Positions 25,339 through 37,373 are shown, counted from the first letter of the stretch. The stretch is DNA of 64,000 bases from Alligator mississippiensis (GCF_030867095.1 NC_081830.1:32967832-33031831), one strand, 5' to 3'. Numbers and translations are program-made. Notes: generated by a model not told the origin, from the letters alone.

Positions 25339-25720
25339 GGGCGTGTCTACATGTGACATTTTAATATGCATTAGCTTAAGTTAATGTGCATTAAGGGCAC
25401 GCATCTACACATGTGCACCCTTAATGCACATTAAAAATGGTGAATTTAGGCAATTCATGCCTAAATTTGATACCTGCAAATACAGGTATCAAATTTAGGC
25501 ACGAATAGTTAAAGAGCATTAACAAATGTATAGACACGTTAAAGCGCATTAACACCTTGTGTGTCAACTGACTTAGGACTAACTTTAGTCCCAAGCCAGT
25601 CCACACACAGCATTAATGTGCTTTAATGCCTGCATGTGTAGACACCTGCCTAAACCCACTTAATGCACATTAAGCTAATGCACATTAAATTTAGGCGCAC
25701 TTAAACACATGATAGAAGGA
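25339..25720. mobile_element. Foldback MITE with about 100-bp inverted arms
   Basis: The left arm (25339-25440) runs from GGGCGTGTCTACATGTGAC through TTAATGTGCATTAAGGGCAC. The right arm (about 25595-25720) is its approximate reverse complement. ATGCACATTAA and GTCTACACATG motifs recur in both arms. The middle contains a second pair, TGATACCTG and CAGGTATCA (near 25468-25492), so much of the element can fold. The ends resemble those of the element at 18641. No transposase is present. Confidence 0.68.
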
Positions 25721-27479
25721 AGCAGCCTAAATTCCACAGCAAGGTCTGAGGATGCTGGTACCTGCAGCACTGAGCTGGCTTTGCAGCTATTTGGATTGGT
25801 GGACATAGAGTTGGACATGGAGCTGACCCAGGGAAAACTCCCTGAACTGGCCAAGTCTTTCTCTCAGGGCTGAAGTGCACCAGCAGATAAGACCTATCCT
25901 GGACCACTCTTCTATTACTACTGAAATCAACTTGCCTTGCGGATGGGTGTTGTGAGAGGATAGGGTTTGGGACTTACATCAGCCAGTCACCTCTCATTAG
26001 GGGCTGCGAGGGGTCAACTTTCTATCTGAAGCTACATTAACTCATTTGCTGTTATATATAGAAATTTGTTTTTCCCCACATTTCTCTTGACTGTTCCCCC
26101 TTTTTCTTGTAAAGTTTCTTGTGTCTTATATTCCCAAAAGACTCTCACCCAAATCCTATTTCACATCTAAGTGGTATTCAAGTGCCCAAGTGCAATCCAA
26201 TTCCACCCTGCTTTAAGACCCTGAAAACCTGTTAACAGGTCAATTTTTGCAACATGCCCTTGCATTATACTTAAGACTAAGTCACACAAAGCAGTGAAGT
26301 GGAAGAGGAGGAGGAGGACCCACCAACCTGTCGCATTAGCCATCTTCCAGGGACTCAAGTAAGGTGGAATAGAATCAGAGTTAGGCACCTCTGTACTGTT
26401 TAGGCACTTAGAAGTTAAATAAGATTTTGGCCTCTGAGTGCTTGCAAGGATGCATGAGGATAATGAGGATAATCCACTTGCAAAGGTAACCAGAGAAGTG
26501 TCACGTTTATTTGCCTCAGCCAGAAATGGAAGTAAGACTCTGAGCAGAGGGGCTTAAATTCTTCCTTTTTTTTTTTTTTTTTATCTATAAGGACCTTTAA
26601 AATATGGAAACCCCAACCTTGTATCTGTCATTGGGAATAGAAGAAGCCTTCTGAAACAGAGTCCAGTGCCCTGCTGTGAAAGACAGCTGCCTCCTCTGAT
26701 TCCTTGGATAGACTGATCGGCTTTCCCCCTTTGGCAGCAGGGTTAAACTCTCATCCTCCATCCAGATACATCCCTCATCTGCCCAATTTTTCATTTTCTC
26801 CTTGCCATGTATTTCAATAGCCAGTACTTTCCCCACCCCCACCCCCTCCCACCAGCACTTCATTGCAGCCAGTTAATGGAACTTTTCTGTGGTTTGGTTA
26901 TTCCAGGGGTGGCCAACCTGCAGCATATGTGCTACAGATGGCACAGGCAGCCTCTGTGTCTAGCCCACGACAAATCAGGGCAGCAGCAACTAGAGTAGGG
27001 AACAGAAAGCAAAGCAGCAGATCAGGTCTTGGATCACTAGGCAGGCAGAGAGCAGAGAGCAGAGTGACAGTTTGGGCAGGGGAAGAAGATCAAAATGGCA
27101 TTTGGGAAGGGTGTGGGGCTTAATTTATGGGACATGTGCCAAAAAGATTGTGGCTAATTTTGCTCTGCTCTTGACCATTACTCTTATTGTGTATTATGGC
27201 ACCTTTTAAATCTTGGTGGGGGGATAACAATAGTTTCTTAACTGTGAAAGTTGGTCTTTTGACCAGCTCTACATTTGGGTGGAAAAATAACAGTGGATGG
27301 GGGGATTGTAGCAGGTCCCAACCCCTAAGGGCCTAAGCGGTGTAAGGCCCCCCCCAAACGCAGGCAGCCTGGGCACAAGGTGGAGGGGTGCACATAGACA
27401 GAGCCAAGCAGCCGGAGCCTGCAGGTGGCCGGGAACTCAGCCCAGCCCAGCCCTGTGTGGAGCAGCGCCCAACAGGTAA
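25721..27479. other. Intergenic, poly-T tract and a possible hAT end
   Basis: No gene recognised. A run of 17 T lies at 26566-26582. CAGGGGTGGCCAACCTGCAG near 26906 looks like a hAT-type terminus, but its partner was not found. Confidence 0.45.
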
Positions 27480-28100
27480 ATGTGTGATCGGGAAGGGACG
27501 TAGAGGGGGGAAGGGGCATGGGGGACAGATCAAGGTCCCCACAGAAGGGGGGGGAAATGGGACCCCAGGGCAGATCATGGGATCCTCACTGCCCAAGCAG
27601 TTCGTCCAGGGGTGTGGGGGGGACACCCACCACTGCACACACCCCCGGGGCAGGCACAGGAAATACGTGCTCCCCTATCTGTGCTGTGTGCGGGGCAGAG
27701 ATGGGCTGCCGCTACAGGCTGGGCTCTGCACACCACTGCCAGTGCCCCGGCAGCCACATAATGCCGCGTGTCTCCCACCGCCGGGCAGGCAGTGCAGCCA
27801 GTGTGCAGGAGGCACGTGGTATCACACCACTCCCAGGGCACCAGCAGCAGGGTAAAGACCCAAGCCCACAGCAGCAGCCTATCTCTGCCCTGCACACAGA
27901 TCAGGGGGCACGTATCCCCTGTGCCTGCCCCAGGGGTGCATGCAGCAGCAGGAGCCCCTCCCCCCACGTCCCTAGAGGAGCCACCCAGGCTCTGAGCATC
28001 CCACAACCTGCCCCAGCCCCAGGGCCCCATTCATTCCAGCCCATGCCCCTGTCTTTGCCCCACTCCCTCCCTCACCGCGGGGGCCTCTATCTGCCCCCCT
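27480..28100. repeat. Imperfect palindrome of about 620 bp, almost no loop
   Basis: GC-rich sequence that is its own approximate reverse complement about a centre near 27785. GGGGCAGGCACAGG (27647-27660) is answered by CCTGTGCCTGCCCC (27919-27932), and AGGGGCATGGG (27512-27522) by CCCATGCCCCT (28040-28050). Segments between these also pair with scattered mismatches. Long open frames on both strands here are by-products of high GC content and of the symmetry: the plus and minus readings contain the same PGAGTG-type peptide. No terminal repeats of a known transposon were found at the edges. Confidence 0.82.
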
Positions 28101-28380
28101 GCCCCACCCCTTCCCCACAACAGACTTCCTCTGCCTATGCCCAAAGGCATCCATGACATCCTCTGCTGGCCAAGCTACCTCACCTCACTGCGGCCCCTCA
28201 AGGTAACCTCCATTGTTTGTCTTACCTGCTATTCCTTGACACCCCTTACCTTAAGGATGCTGCCCTAGGGCCCTGAAGTGAGCCTCAGTTCATCTCTCAC
28301 TCTACTTTTCATGCTTGGCTGGCACCAGTCTTGTCCTACATTGCTTTAGGGGCCTCCAGCCTCCCAAATACCACGTCCAT

Positions 28381-29375
28381 TAGGGCTGTGCGAAGCTTTG
28401 ATGGCTGTTTCATTTGGATGCTGTTTTGACTCATTTCGAGCATGAAACAACAAAATCAAAATGAAACGAAGGGCTTCAAAACAGCCTTGAAACAAAACAA
28501 GGCCAGTCAGAACATTTCAAAAGTTTCGAAATGTTTCAAATTTCAAAGCAGCCAGCCAGGTGGTGGGAGACAGGGGAGAGCCAGAGCTGCACTCCCAGTG
28601 GGGAACGCAGCCCTGGCTTTCTCTCCCTGCCTCCCGCTGCTGGGCTGTGCTCCGTGGGGCTGGCAGAGCCGTTAGGAGTGCAGCACCAGCTCTGCTCACC
28701 TCCCGCCGCTGGGCTGCAGTCCGATCGGCTCCAGCAGCCTCATGGAGCTCAGCCCAGTGGTGGAAGCCAGGCAGAGCTGGCACTGCGCTCCGCCTCCCGC
28801 CACCAGGCTGAGTTCCACCGGGCTGTGAGCTGCTGGGAACTGAGCCTGGTGGGGGGAAGCGCCTCCTGCTGCTGGGATCAGTTCCCCAGTGCTGGGTCCC
28901 AAGCAACAGGAGCAGCATACTATGATCCAGCAGGCAGACCAGGACCTACCCGCACCCCCAGGAGGGCTGTGGGGGGCTCTGCCAGACTCCTCCCGGGCAC
29001 ACAGGCCCCTAATCTGCCTGCTGGATCACAGGATGCTGCTCCTGCTCCCCAGCTCCTGCTTGTCAGCAGCCTGAGGTACAGTTTCCTAGAAACCCCTGCA
29101 TCTATCTCCTTGAAACTTGGCAGGATTCATGCCCTCAGAAAAGGCTACCATCCCTGCAAGTTTCATCACAATCAGGCAAAAAATGACAAAGTTATAGGCT
29201 GTTTCGTGTTTCCTCATTATAGCCTACGGACAAAACGTCAAAACAGCGAAACTGTTTCGATGAAATGGAATGGAACAGCGCTTTCGAAACGAAACAAAAT
29301 TCAAAACAAAACACTGTCCCATCAAAACATCAAAATGGATGTCGAAGCAGAACGCTGCTGTTTCGCACAGCCCGA
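28381..29375. mobile_element. hAT-type MITE, 995 bp, TAGGGCTGTGC termini
   Basis: It starts TAGGGCTGTGCGAAGCTTTG and ends TTCGCACAGCCCGA, an inverted pair. The flanks ACGTCCAT (28373-28380) and ATGTCCGT (29376-29383) agree at 6 of 8, fitting an old 8-bp hAT duplication. The outer parts are rich in AAACGAAAC/TTTCG words; the core (28560-28920) contains imperfect repeats of a GC-rich CTCCCGCCGCTGGGCTG-type unit. A 305-codon plus-strand reading crosses the element but has no transposase motif. The termini match those of the element at 53439. Confidence 0.8.
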
Positions 29376-30200
29376 ATGTCCGTGCCTCACAAGAGTCATT
29401 CTGTTATCATTTGCCTTCCTATGTAGGCCTTTGCCCTCTTGGCTTTAGCACACCTGTTACTCTGACTGTAGACTTCTAACCTAGGCCCATTTGCTCAGGC
29501 CCAGCTTCTCAGTCTCAGTCTCTTGTCGGCCTTAGCCCACCTGGGTTGCCTTATCTCAGCCCAGGCTCTGGCCCTCTCAGCTTCAGCCTGTGTCACCTTC
29601 TCTGCGGGTCAGATGCTGGCCTTCTTGGCCTCAGCCGTGCTCTCTATTGCACCCCTGATCCTGGCAGAGCCAAACTTGGAGTGCCTGCATGGTCTCCTAA
29701 CTACCTGTGCAGCCAGCACACAGTCCTCTGGTATCAAACTTAAATGCAGCACATACCGGTTATATGCAAGGAAATATAGTATTTGTAAAGGGGGGGAAAG
29801 TGATATACTCAGAATATTATAAACGATTCAACACCTGGAAGAATAAGTCCAGTTTATCACAAATATACCAAGATTTTCTTAATTCTCTATGTCTCATAAA
29901 AGGGTTTGTCCATGCATTAGACCTTTTAAAATACAGAGGATCTTCAAAGTTTTAAATAAAGCTTTGCTATTTTTTGATGACAAGGGACTGGTGAAACCTA
30001 AAGAGTTTTTTTTACTTAAACCAACTTATTCTGAGAGAAGTGGTAAGTCTTTGGGCAGCAACCTTTGATAATGTATGTTGTGGTGTATTTCCTTACACTG
30101 TCCAAGCACAATGCAGGCCAACAACAGTAATAATAGCCTGGTTTTCAAAAAAGACAACACTTATAGCTAAATAGTACACATCCCCAAGCACTTGTAAGAC
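29376..30200. other. Intergenic, no gene recognised
   Basis: AT-rich after 29750; no domain, repeat end or RNA gene recognised. Confidence 0.5.
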
Positions 30201-31800
30201 CTTCTTAAGAGACTGGGTAAATGAAAGCTATGAGGCAAACTGTGCCAAACTAACCTCATTTCTCTTTCATAAAGGTACAGGTTTCCCTCGCATTATGCTG
30301 TACATGCATTCTTGGAAAACGGCACATAACTTGAATTTGCAAAAAGGGAACCCACTTTACAGTGTAACAAATAGATATATGCTCCAAGACCTCAACTGTA
30401 CTGACCCCCATTCCCATTTCTACCACTTTTACAAGACAATTTTGGTACTTACCGACAGCGGACAGTACACACAAGCAGAGGGCACTATTATAATGGAGAT
30501 GGCAACTATAGAAACATGTGTCACAGACAACGAGCGAGGAGCACAGATCCACACAGGACACTATATTTTGGTGTGTGTCACTCCCATGATGCACTGCACA
30601 AAGCAGCTAACTGTGGGCTTCCACCACACTGCTCACATAAGAGTGAATTTCCCTTGCATATAACAAATTTTTGGTATAATAAGGGTCATTGCATAAGAGC
30701 GAATTCGCACATACAGAACCTGCATAAAGCGAGGGAAATGAGTACCTGATTTTTCTAATTTATCTAGACTTCAGTAAAGCCTTTGGTATGATGCCACATG
30801 GGAAATTGTCAGTTCAAGTGGAGAACATGGTGATTAGTACAAGAATTGTAAGCTGGGTAAGGACCTGCCAAATGGGGAGATGACAGCAGGTTGCGCTGAA
30901 AGGACTTTACATCTGGAGGGAGGTCATGAGTGGAGGTCCTCCAAGATAGGTCTTGGAAACAGATTTTACTTAGTATCGCCATTAATGAACTTGGTACAAA
31001 TAGTGGCAGTGCATTCATTAATGAAGCCTGAGTTGGGAGGCATAGTTGATATAAAGGAGGAACAGAATATATAGTATTATAAGAAGACTTGGATGTTCTT
31101 GAAGACAAGAGTACCAATAATAGAAATAGGATGAATTGTAACTGTAGAAATCAGAAGGCCATGAACTTAGGGTGGGACATCCAGACTTTCTGCTATAAAT
31201 TGGAAGCTCAACACTTGGAAATGACAAAGGCAGGAAAAGACCTGGACATACTAGTCAATCTGAGAATGGCTCTGATCCACCAATATGAGGGATTGTAGAA
31301 AAAGAAAATGCAGTCCTAGGGTGTATCGGACAAGAAGTGGACAGTATAGGCAGGGAAGTATTAATGCTACAAGGCATTGATGAGACCTCATATTGCATAC
31401 TGCCTATAGTTCTGGTCAGCAAAGTGCAAGAAAGATGAACTCCAGCTGGAATATGTGTAGATGGGAATGGTGAGATGATCTCATGAGAGGAGACTAGAAG
31501 AGATTGGCCTATTTAACGAAGTGAAACAAAGGGCTGAGATGGGATATTTCTACTCTTGATTAAATACACTGGGAGAAAAAACCAGGGAGAGAGAAAAGCT
31601 AGAGTATTCTAAAGGACAATGTTGGCAGAAGAATAAGTGGATACAAAGTGGCCATGACTAGATTGAGGGTGGTGATTAGAAGGTTTCTGATGAGAAAAGG
31701 GTGTTCAGTGGTAGTGGAAGGGGCAGGAAACTTGGGTAACTTTAGCGTGGCCTTTGATCAGTTTATGGAAGAGCGAATATGAGGTGAAGCCTGTGACAGC
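30201..31800 (+). mobile_element. Ancient CR1, interrupted by a Tigger-like MITE
   Basis: A plus-strand decayed reverse transcriptase. The left part (to 30277) ends in wording like AACCTCATTTCTCTTTCATA. The right part resumes at 30743 with CCTGATTTTTCTAATTT and a FSKAF-type segment, continuing to a degraded C-terminal region near 31450-31800. Many stops and indels mark it as old, like 12770-13480. Confidence 0.72.
30278..30742. mobile_element. Tigger/mariner-type MITE with TA duplication
   Basis: A 465-bp element. The left end is CAGGTTTCCCTCGCATTATG; the right end reverse-complemented is CTCATTTCCCTCGCTTTATG. It is flanked by TA at 30276-30277 and TA at 30743-30744. Removing it with one TA restores a continuous CR1 reading, an empty-site argument from within the window. 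There is no transposase. The TIR style and TA target fit the pogo/Tigger branch of Tc1/mariner. Confidence 0.82.
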
Positions 31801-31921
31801 AGGGGACCAGACTCAGGGACTTGGGGGACCCATTCCAGTCCCACTCTTTTCCCAGTAAATCAGTTAAGTGACGAATTTTATCTCAAGCCCCTGTCCTGCA
31901 AATGTGTTGTTGCATGTGTAG

Positions 31922-32325
31922 AATCAAAGAATCATAGAAAAAGATGGTTGGAAGGGACCTTGTTGGATGGGAGGAGGTCATCTAGTCCAACCCCCTGCTC
32001 AAAGCAGGACCAGCCCCAACTAGATCATCCCAGACAAGGCTCTGTCTACCCACATCTTAAAAACCTCCATGGATGGAGAGTCCACAGTTTCTCTGGGTAA
32101 CCTGTTCCAGTGCTTCACCACCCTCCTTATGAGAAAGTTCGTCCTAATATCTAACCTCAAATTTCCTTACTCCAACTTGAGCCCATTGCTCCATGTTCTG
32201 TCATCTTCTACCACTGAGAACAGTCCAGCTCCATCCTTCTTAGAGGCACCTTTCAGGGCATTGAAGGCTGCTATTAAATCTCCCCTCTGTCTTCTCTTCT
32301 CCAGACTAATACTTCACTTAACATG
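31922..32325 (-). mobile_element. CR1 3' fragment
   Basis: The plus-strand view begins AATCAAAGAATCATAGAAAA and continues through GGAAGGGACCTTG and CATCTAGTCCAACCCCCTGC to the truncated C-terminal region. It is the same younger subfamily as 55030-55610 and 41160-41407. Confidence 0.9.
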
Positions 32326-35300
32326 ATGGCTGTGAGCAGCCCATAGGGTTACTTCCCAGGGTATGGAGGAGATCATGTGTAAGTACTTGCAGGGTCTCTC
32401 TCTGTAGACTCTGAGCTATACCAATGAGGGATCTAGCAAAAGCCTCAGGTGCTGGGATGCTAAATCTATATTTACTATAATTTGCCCCGTGAGAAAGGAA
32501 ACATGAAAGGGAAGGTGTGTTCTGTGAGCTGGGTTTTGGCAGGGTTTGGGAAGGTATCACATGGGCAACAATAGACAAGGCCACAGACAAGACAGGGAAC
32601 CCAGACAGCCTACCTCATGGGAGCACCCAGTTGGTTGGACTTCCTTGTTAGTTCTCAATGAAGAAGACTATCCCTACTGCCACTGAAGTACCAGAGGCCT
32701 ATGAGCAAGGCTCCTGGGTTATTGGGATACTGTGCAGGGAGCGGTTGGGCCTGATAAAAGCATGGAACGGTGCAGCCCTGAAAGGTGAGCTGCAGCCTTT
32801 GCCAGCCACACAACACAGGCAGGATCCCACCATGTGCATGGAGAGGCTATATGGGGCCAGCCCCTCTGTGTTTACAGGAGGGGAAGCTTGCTCCACCCAG
32901 GAAGCTCCAGCTGCACACCAAGGAGGTTGTATATATGCAGTGCATCACACCATCCTGCTCTCTATCCATTCTACCTTCCTTCACATACAAGCCCCCTCCC
33001 CTTTTCAAGTGCATTTGAGGATGTTGAGCAGAGTCTACCCCACCCCCTGTGCCCAGTGAAGCCCCCCTACTAGGTACAAACAGCTGGCCAGAAGCAGATC
33101 ACCTCTGGCAAGGGCCTGTGCCAAGAGGCTGGCATTTTGTGGGGGGCAGGATCACACCCATGGTAGTGAGCAGGCAGTGGCAAGTGGGAAGGGAAATGAA
33201 GGAGGGAAGAGTGAGAGGAGGGTGTAGGGAAGAGAGGGAAGGAAAGGGGAGGATGATAGCAGAGAAGGAGAGCACAACCCTGGGGGAGAAAGCCAGGAGG
33301 AGGCAGAGGGGCAGACCTCACTGGCCCGGGCAGCCCTTTGTGTGTCCAGCAGTGGTGGCTTTTCTCCCTGCCTCTCAACATATTGCTCCCTTCCCCATTA
33401 CCAGGCCGTTATTCTTCAGACCCCTTGGAGAGCAAGGCCTGGGACACTCAGGGACTAGCAGCCCAGCCACAGCCCAGCCGGGAGGAAGGGGGGAGGGGGG
33501 GCACTGAGTCCTCTCCTCACAAGCCAGCCCCCCCCACCCCCAATTACTAACGTATTCACCGGGGTTTGTATGGCGGCAGCTCCTGACAAGCATCACTTAA
33601 CCTGCCTCACTGCTACATAATAACCTCATACATCAAACTGGAAGAGACTGCAGGGCCAGGTCTACTCAGGGACTCTGTTTATACACCAAATATCATTATC
33701 CAAAGTCCCCTGTCCCCTTGCTTGATATGCAAAAACTCTCTGGCTCCCCAGAGGACCTGGCGCAGAAAATGCCCTGCAAAATGGACATTTGTTATATTCC
33801 TGCCAGTGGAGGGAGGAGGCATCGCTCAGCTGGGGGAAACAGGCACGAATTGGCCAGCAGGCTCATTCCTGGGCCCAAAAGCAGACCCAGGCTGGCACCT
33901 AGTGGCACAGGGAAGAAAGGCAGCCCTTCAGAAGGGCTGGCAGAGCTGGTCTGGTTTTGCCAGGGAGATCTTCCTTCGCTGGGCTACTGCCTCTCACGAG
34001 CTATTCTTCCTCCCCCAAGGAATAGATCATTTTTTCACCCCTGATCCTGGTGCTCCTGGTGGTTGATGGGGTCAGCCTCACCCTCCCTGATGCTTTAGGC
34101 AAAGAATATTTCCATGCCACTCCCAAAGGTCTGAAAGCTGAAATGCTGATGACCGAGCGCGGCATCCTGCCCCTGCGAGCAGTGCAGGCGGGCGAGGTGG
34201 TGAGACAGCCCCAGCCCTGCACAGAGCGAGGGAGCAGTGCTGTTACAACATGTATAGTGTCTTGATGAGGCTTGAGGTGCATGAACCGCTCACAGCACTA
34301 TTTACAGTAAAGCAGTATAAGGCTCCTGCACCACAGCCTGGGTCAGCTCTGTAAGGCTCAGACAGGCTCCTGCCTGGCAGCCCGCTGACCCAGGTACTAA
34401 AAGGCCAACAGACCCCAGCCCCTTCCCTCTGGTCGGTCCTGGGGCTGCATCTCAGGAACTCCACCAACACCTGAGCCTGGCTGCACCCCACACTGGTCTC
34501 CAGTCTCTGAGCATCCCCTGTCCCAGCAACATCTCCAATTTCCCTGGTTTCTGACCTTGCCTTCGGCTTGCTCCTAGATTTCAGCCTCTGCATTCTCCCT
34601 GCAGACTCGTCTCCTGACTCCAGCATGGTTTACTCCTGGACTTAACCCTGGGGACTTTCCTTTGGACTCAGGAACGAGGTTGCTGATTCCCAGCTCCTGA
34701 CCCTGGCTTGGAATTTTAGCTCCTGACTCTGCAACCTTCAGCTCCACAATCAGCTTTACCCACTAAGCCAACTGGCCTGGTGGACCATGGCAGCTATTGC
34801 CCCAGCAAGGGTCTCATGGCTTGTCTTGTTCCTGTTCTGCCACACCAGGATGTTGCTGCTGGCCCTAACCAGGCTGTCTCTTGGGTTGCCAACGAACTTC
34901 CCAGACACCATGCAGGACTTACTCTGTCACAACGCTGACCTCTTGAACACACCAGTTTCCAAGCATGAGTGATGCTGTTGGTGCAATAAGGCCCACTGAG
35001 GTCAGAGGGGTAAGCACAGCTGTTGTCTGTGCAGGTGTAGGACTCCCACTGGAAGCGTCTTGGGACAGGTATCGCCCCCTGCCCCCCCCCCCCCCCCGGG
35101 CAGAGCCCTGGCTTCACTTGTGGCACCCAAATAAGACGCAAAAAGGATTCAGTTGCCTATGCTTTGACCCTGCCCACAGCTCCAGGTGGCTAGAACCCTA
35201 CTTCCACCAGGCCACTTGAGTTCATTTTCATCAGTCCTTTATTTTTTCCTCTTTTACCTCTAATCTGCTTTCTCTCTCTCTCTCCTTTCTGTCCCTGATT

Positions 35301-36072
35301 TTTTATCCCCCCTTCCTGACATATTCCCTCTTTCCTCATGATCATCCATTTCTCACCATCACCAGTATCCATACATCCCCAGTGCCACCCTGCTCTTCTC
35401 CCCGGCTCTTATCTGTCCTTTCCTCTTACACTAATTGACTCTGCTGGTAAAGGTCATCCCTCAGGGCACACAGAAAACAGAGGGCTCAGCCCCCATCTGA
35501 ACATTTCGGCCAAAAAAACTTTAGTAGTGTCACAATGTGGTGCCTCAAACACCGAGTTGTTAAATAAAAAGCATAGCTGGCTTCACGGCTAGAACATGCA
35601 TCTGCATCTCTCCTTCTCTTATGGGGATCTCTCCCTCTCTGCTGCTCCCAGAGTACTCCTGGTCCCCACACCTCTGGCTCCCCAGAGTACCTTGCAGAGA
35701 CAGCAAGAATACCTCCCATATATCTTTTCCCTCTGATCAACCCTCTGCCTTTGAACTGCTGCCACTACTGTCTGGGGCCTGGTGGTGGAGATGGCTGTTC
35801 AAAGACCTGGAAGACAAACACAAAGGCTTTTCAGGTGCAAGCTCTCCCCCTTAGTAGGTTTCCAGTCAATGCTCGTTCCCACATCTAGGGTAGCTCTTTG
35901 CATGCAGGATGTCCTCATAAAATCCCTGTGGCCAGTGGTTCCTTCCTTGGGCAGCCCAGTCCGTGGGTTGAAAGCACACACCTTTAAGATATGGTATGAC
36001 ATTTAGCAGCAGCCTCTAGAACTGCTGGCTGGGGATCACTTCAGACCAGTCAGGTCAGATGGTTGGGGCAAG
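32326..36072. other. Intergenic, GC-mixed, with purine and pyrimidine tracts
   Basis: No confirmed gene. It contains a strongly purine-biased tract (about 33178-33310), a run of 16 C at 35082-35097, a pyrimidine tract at about 35221-35330, and the exon-like segment at 34026-34195 listed separately. Confidence 0.5.
34026..34195 (+). other. Orphan exon-like segment (weak IgGFc-binding-like similarity)
   Basis: After an AG at 34024-34025 preceded by a pyrimidine-rich stretch, a frame reads a hydrophobic segment (IIFSPLILVLLVVDG), then LTLPDALGKEYFHATPKGL, and later LPLRAVQAGEVV, reaching a GTGAGA donor-like site just after 34199. ALGKEYF-x-x-TP recalls the ALGTEYFVLTP segment of FCGBP-family proteins. 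No neighbouring exon of such a gene was found. It may be a lone exon, a relic or chance; no function is claimed. Confidence 0.25.
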
Positions 36073-36245
36073 GAGTTAACTATAGAGACCCTAACAGACC
36101 CCTCCAAGGGACATGGAAGTGGAGAATTGCCTGAAGCACTGGGAACCAATGAAGGGGACCCCAGACCCTGGTGAGCCCTCAGCAGCTGTGGTCTGCAGAA
36201 CAAGGCCTCTACCACCACAAAGGGCCTTCTCCACTGGGATCTTCT
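36073..36245 (+). repeat. Direct repeat copy A, downstream of CRYGS
   Basis: From GAGTTAACTATAGAGACC to GGGATCTTCT this segment matches 38226-38390 at about 90 percent by eye, with a small gap near the end. Sequence outside these limits does not match. Confidence 0.9.
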
Positions 36246-36523
36246 TCCATGCATGCTCTCTCTCAGCAGCAAATGCCTCCTTTCCTTCACAGCACAGAGA
36301 GAGATAGGAGCTGGAGGCTCACCCTGCTCTTGGACACGTAATGCCAGAAGAGTAGGGATAGGTAGGCAAGTGACTGCACAAGCGTGCCTGTGCTTGTAAC
36401 AGGTCAAGCCATGAGCAGTAGATGGGCAACTGTAAAACCCTTCAGGTCCAGGGGATGAACTGTCCTCTCCTCTCCATGGCACTGCTCCCAGCTATCTCAG
36501 CCAAGCAGAGGACTGAGATGAGT

Positions 36524-36600
36524 CAGTCACAGAGGTCAGGCTGGAAGGGACCTGCAGAGGTGACATCTAGTCCAACCCCCCCACCCCCCGCCTAAGGCCC
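36524..36600 (-). mobile_element. Short CR1 3' fragment
   Basis: GAGGTCAGGCTGGAAGGGAC and CATCTAGTCCAACCCCCC are the CR1 3' end in minus orientation. Nothing of the body remains. Confidence 0.7.
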
Positions 36601-37300
36601 CATCCAAACTCTACACAAGACCCTCAACCCTAATACAACACAGACCTAACACCTGAATCTGTCACACGTAAAGCAAAGGAATGAATGGCTGCCATTGAGA
36701 AGGGACAGAGCCACTGCAAAGCTGCTTAAAGGGAAGCAGTAGCTTATTTGGGAGAAACTGCTAGATGCTGGGATCACTACCAAGGCACTTCCTGGGGCAC
36801 TGGCTCCCAAGATGGGGTGGGGGGAGAAGTAAAGACTCCACTGTGCCCAAGCAAGCTGGGTCTGAAACCTCCCGAGGCCCCTTGGCTGCTAGGGAACCAT
36901 GGTTTGACAATGCTGAGCTGTACCACAAGTCCCACCTATTGCTGCTGTCTCTGGACTGTGTTTGGGGCTTTGCCTGTTGTTTGCTGGGGGGAAGCAGGGG
37001 AGGTGGGCACAATGGGTAGGGAGCCCAGGAGGAACCAGTAAGAAACATTAGATGCACACAGGGGAACATAGCTTGTCTGGGGAGATGGTGCTTCCTTCTA
37101 GAAGCACAATGCATAGGTCAAGCAGCACCCTAGGGTCAGGGCAGACTGAGGGTCGGGGTGTTTGGTGCTGACAGACTACAAGGGGCTAAGTAGAAAGTCT
37201 CAGCCTGCAGGTTGTGGCAGACAGAATGTGCACCCATCACAGATGCCAGGCACAGCGACCAGAAAGAAGCAGGCCAGGCAGCACAGAGTCAACCAAATGC

Positions 37301-37306
37301 TTTATT
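37301..37306 (-). terminator. CRYGS: CRYGS polyadenylation signal
   Basis: AATAAA on the minus strand, 68 bases after the CRYGS stop codon. This gives a short 3' untranslated region, usual for crystallin mRNAs. Confidence 0.85.
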
Positions 37307-37373
37307 CATGGCCTCCAAGCAGCATTCCTAGCACACTGGGGTGCTGGCCCCCACGGAGAAGCTCCTCTGCCCT

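Noticed and set aside
25721-27300. CAGGGGTGGCCAACC near 26906 as the start of a hAT MITE
   Set aside because: No matching inverted end or target duplication could be found.
27518-28156. A 212-codon plus frame and a 151-codon minus frame with similar peptides
   Set aside because: Both fall in the GC-rich palindrome; the shared peptide comes from the inverted symmetry, not from a gene.
28531-29448. A 305-codon plus-strand frame
   Set aside because: It crosses the right end of the hAT MITE (29375), lacks any transposase motif and consists of repeat-derived sequence.
1-36000. Exons of DGKG, expected next to CRYGS by synteny
   Set aside because: I searched the minus-strand readings for its recoverin-like, C1 and kinase motifs and found none; the gene or its first exons must lie further left or be too short to recognise.
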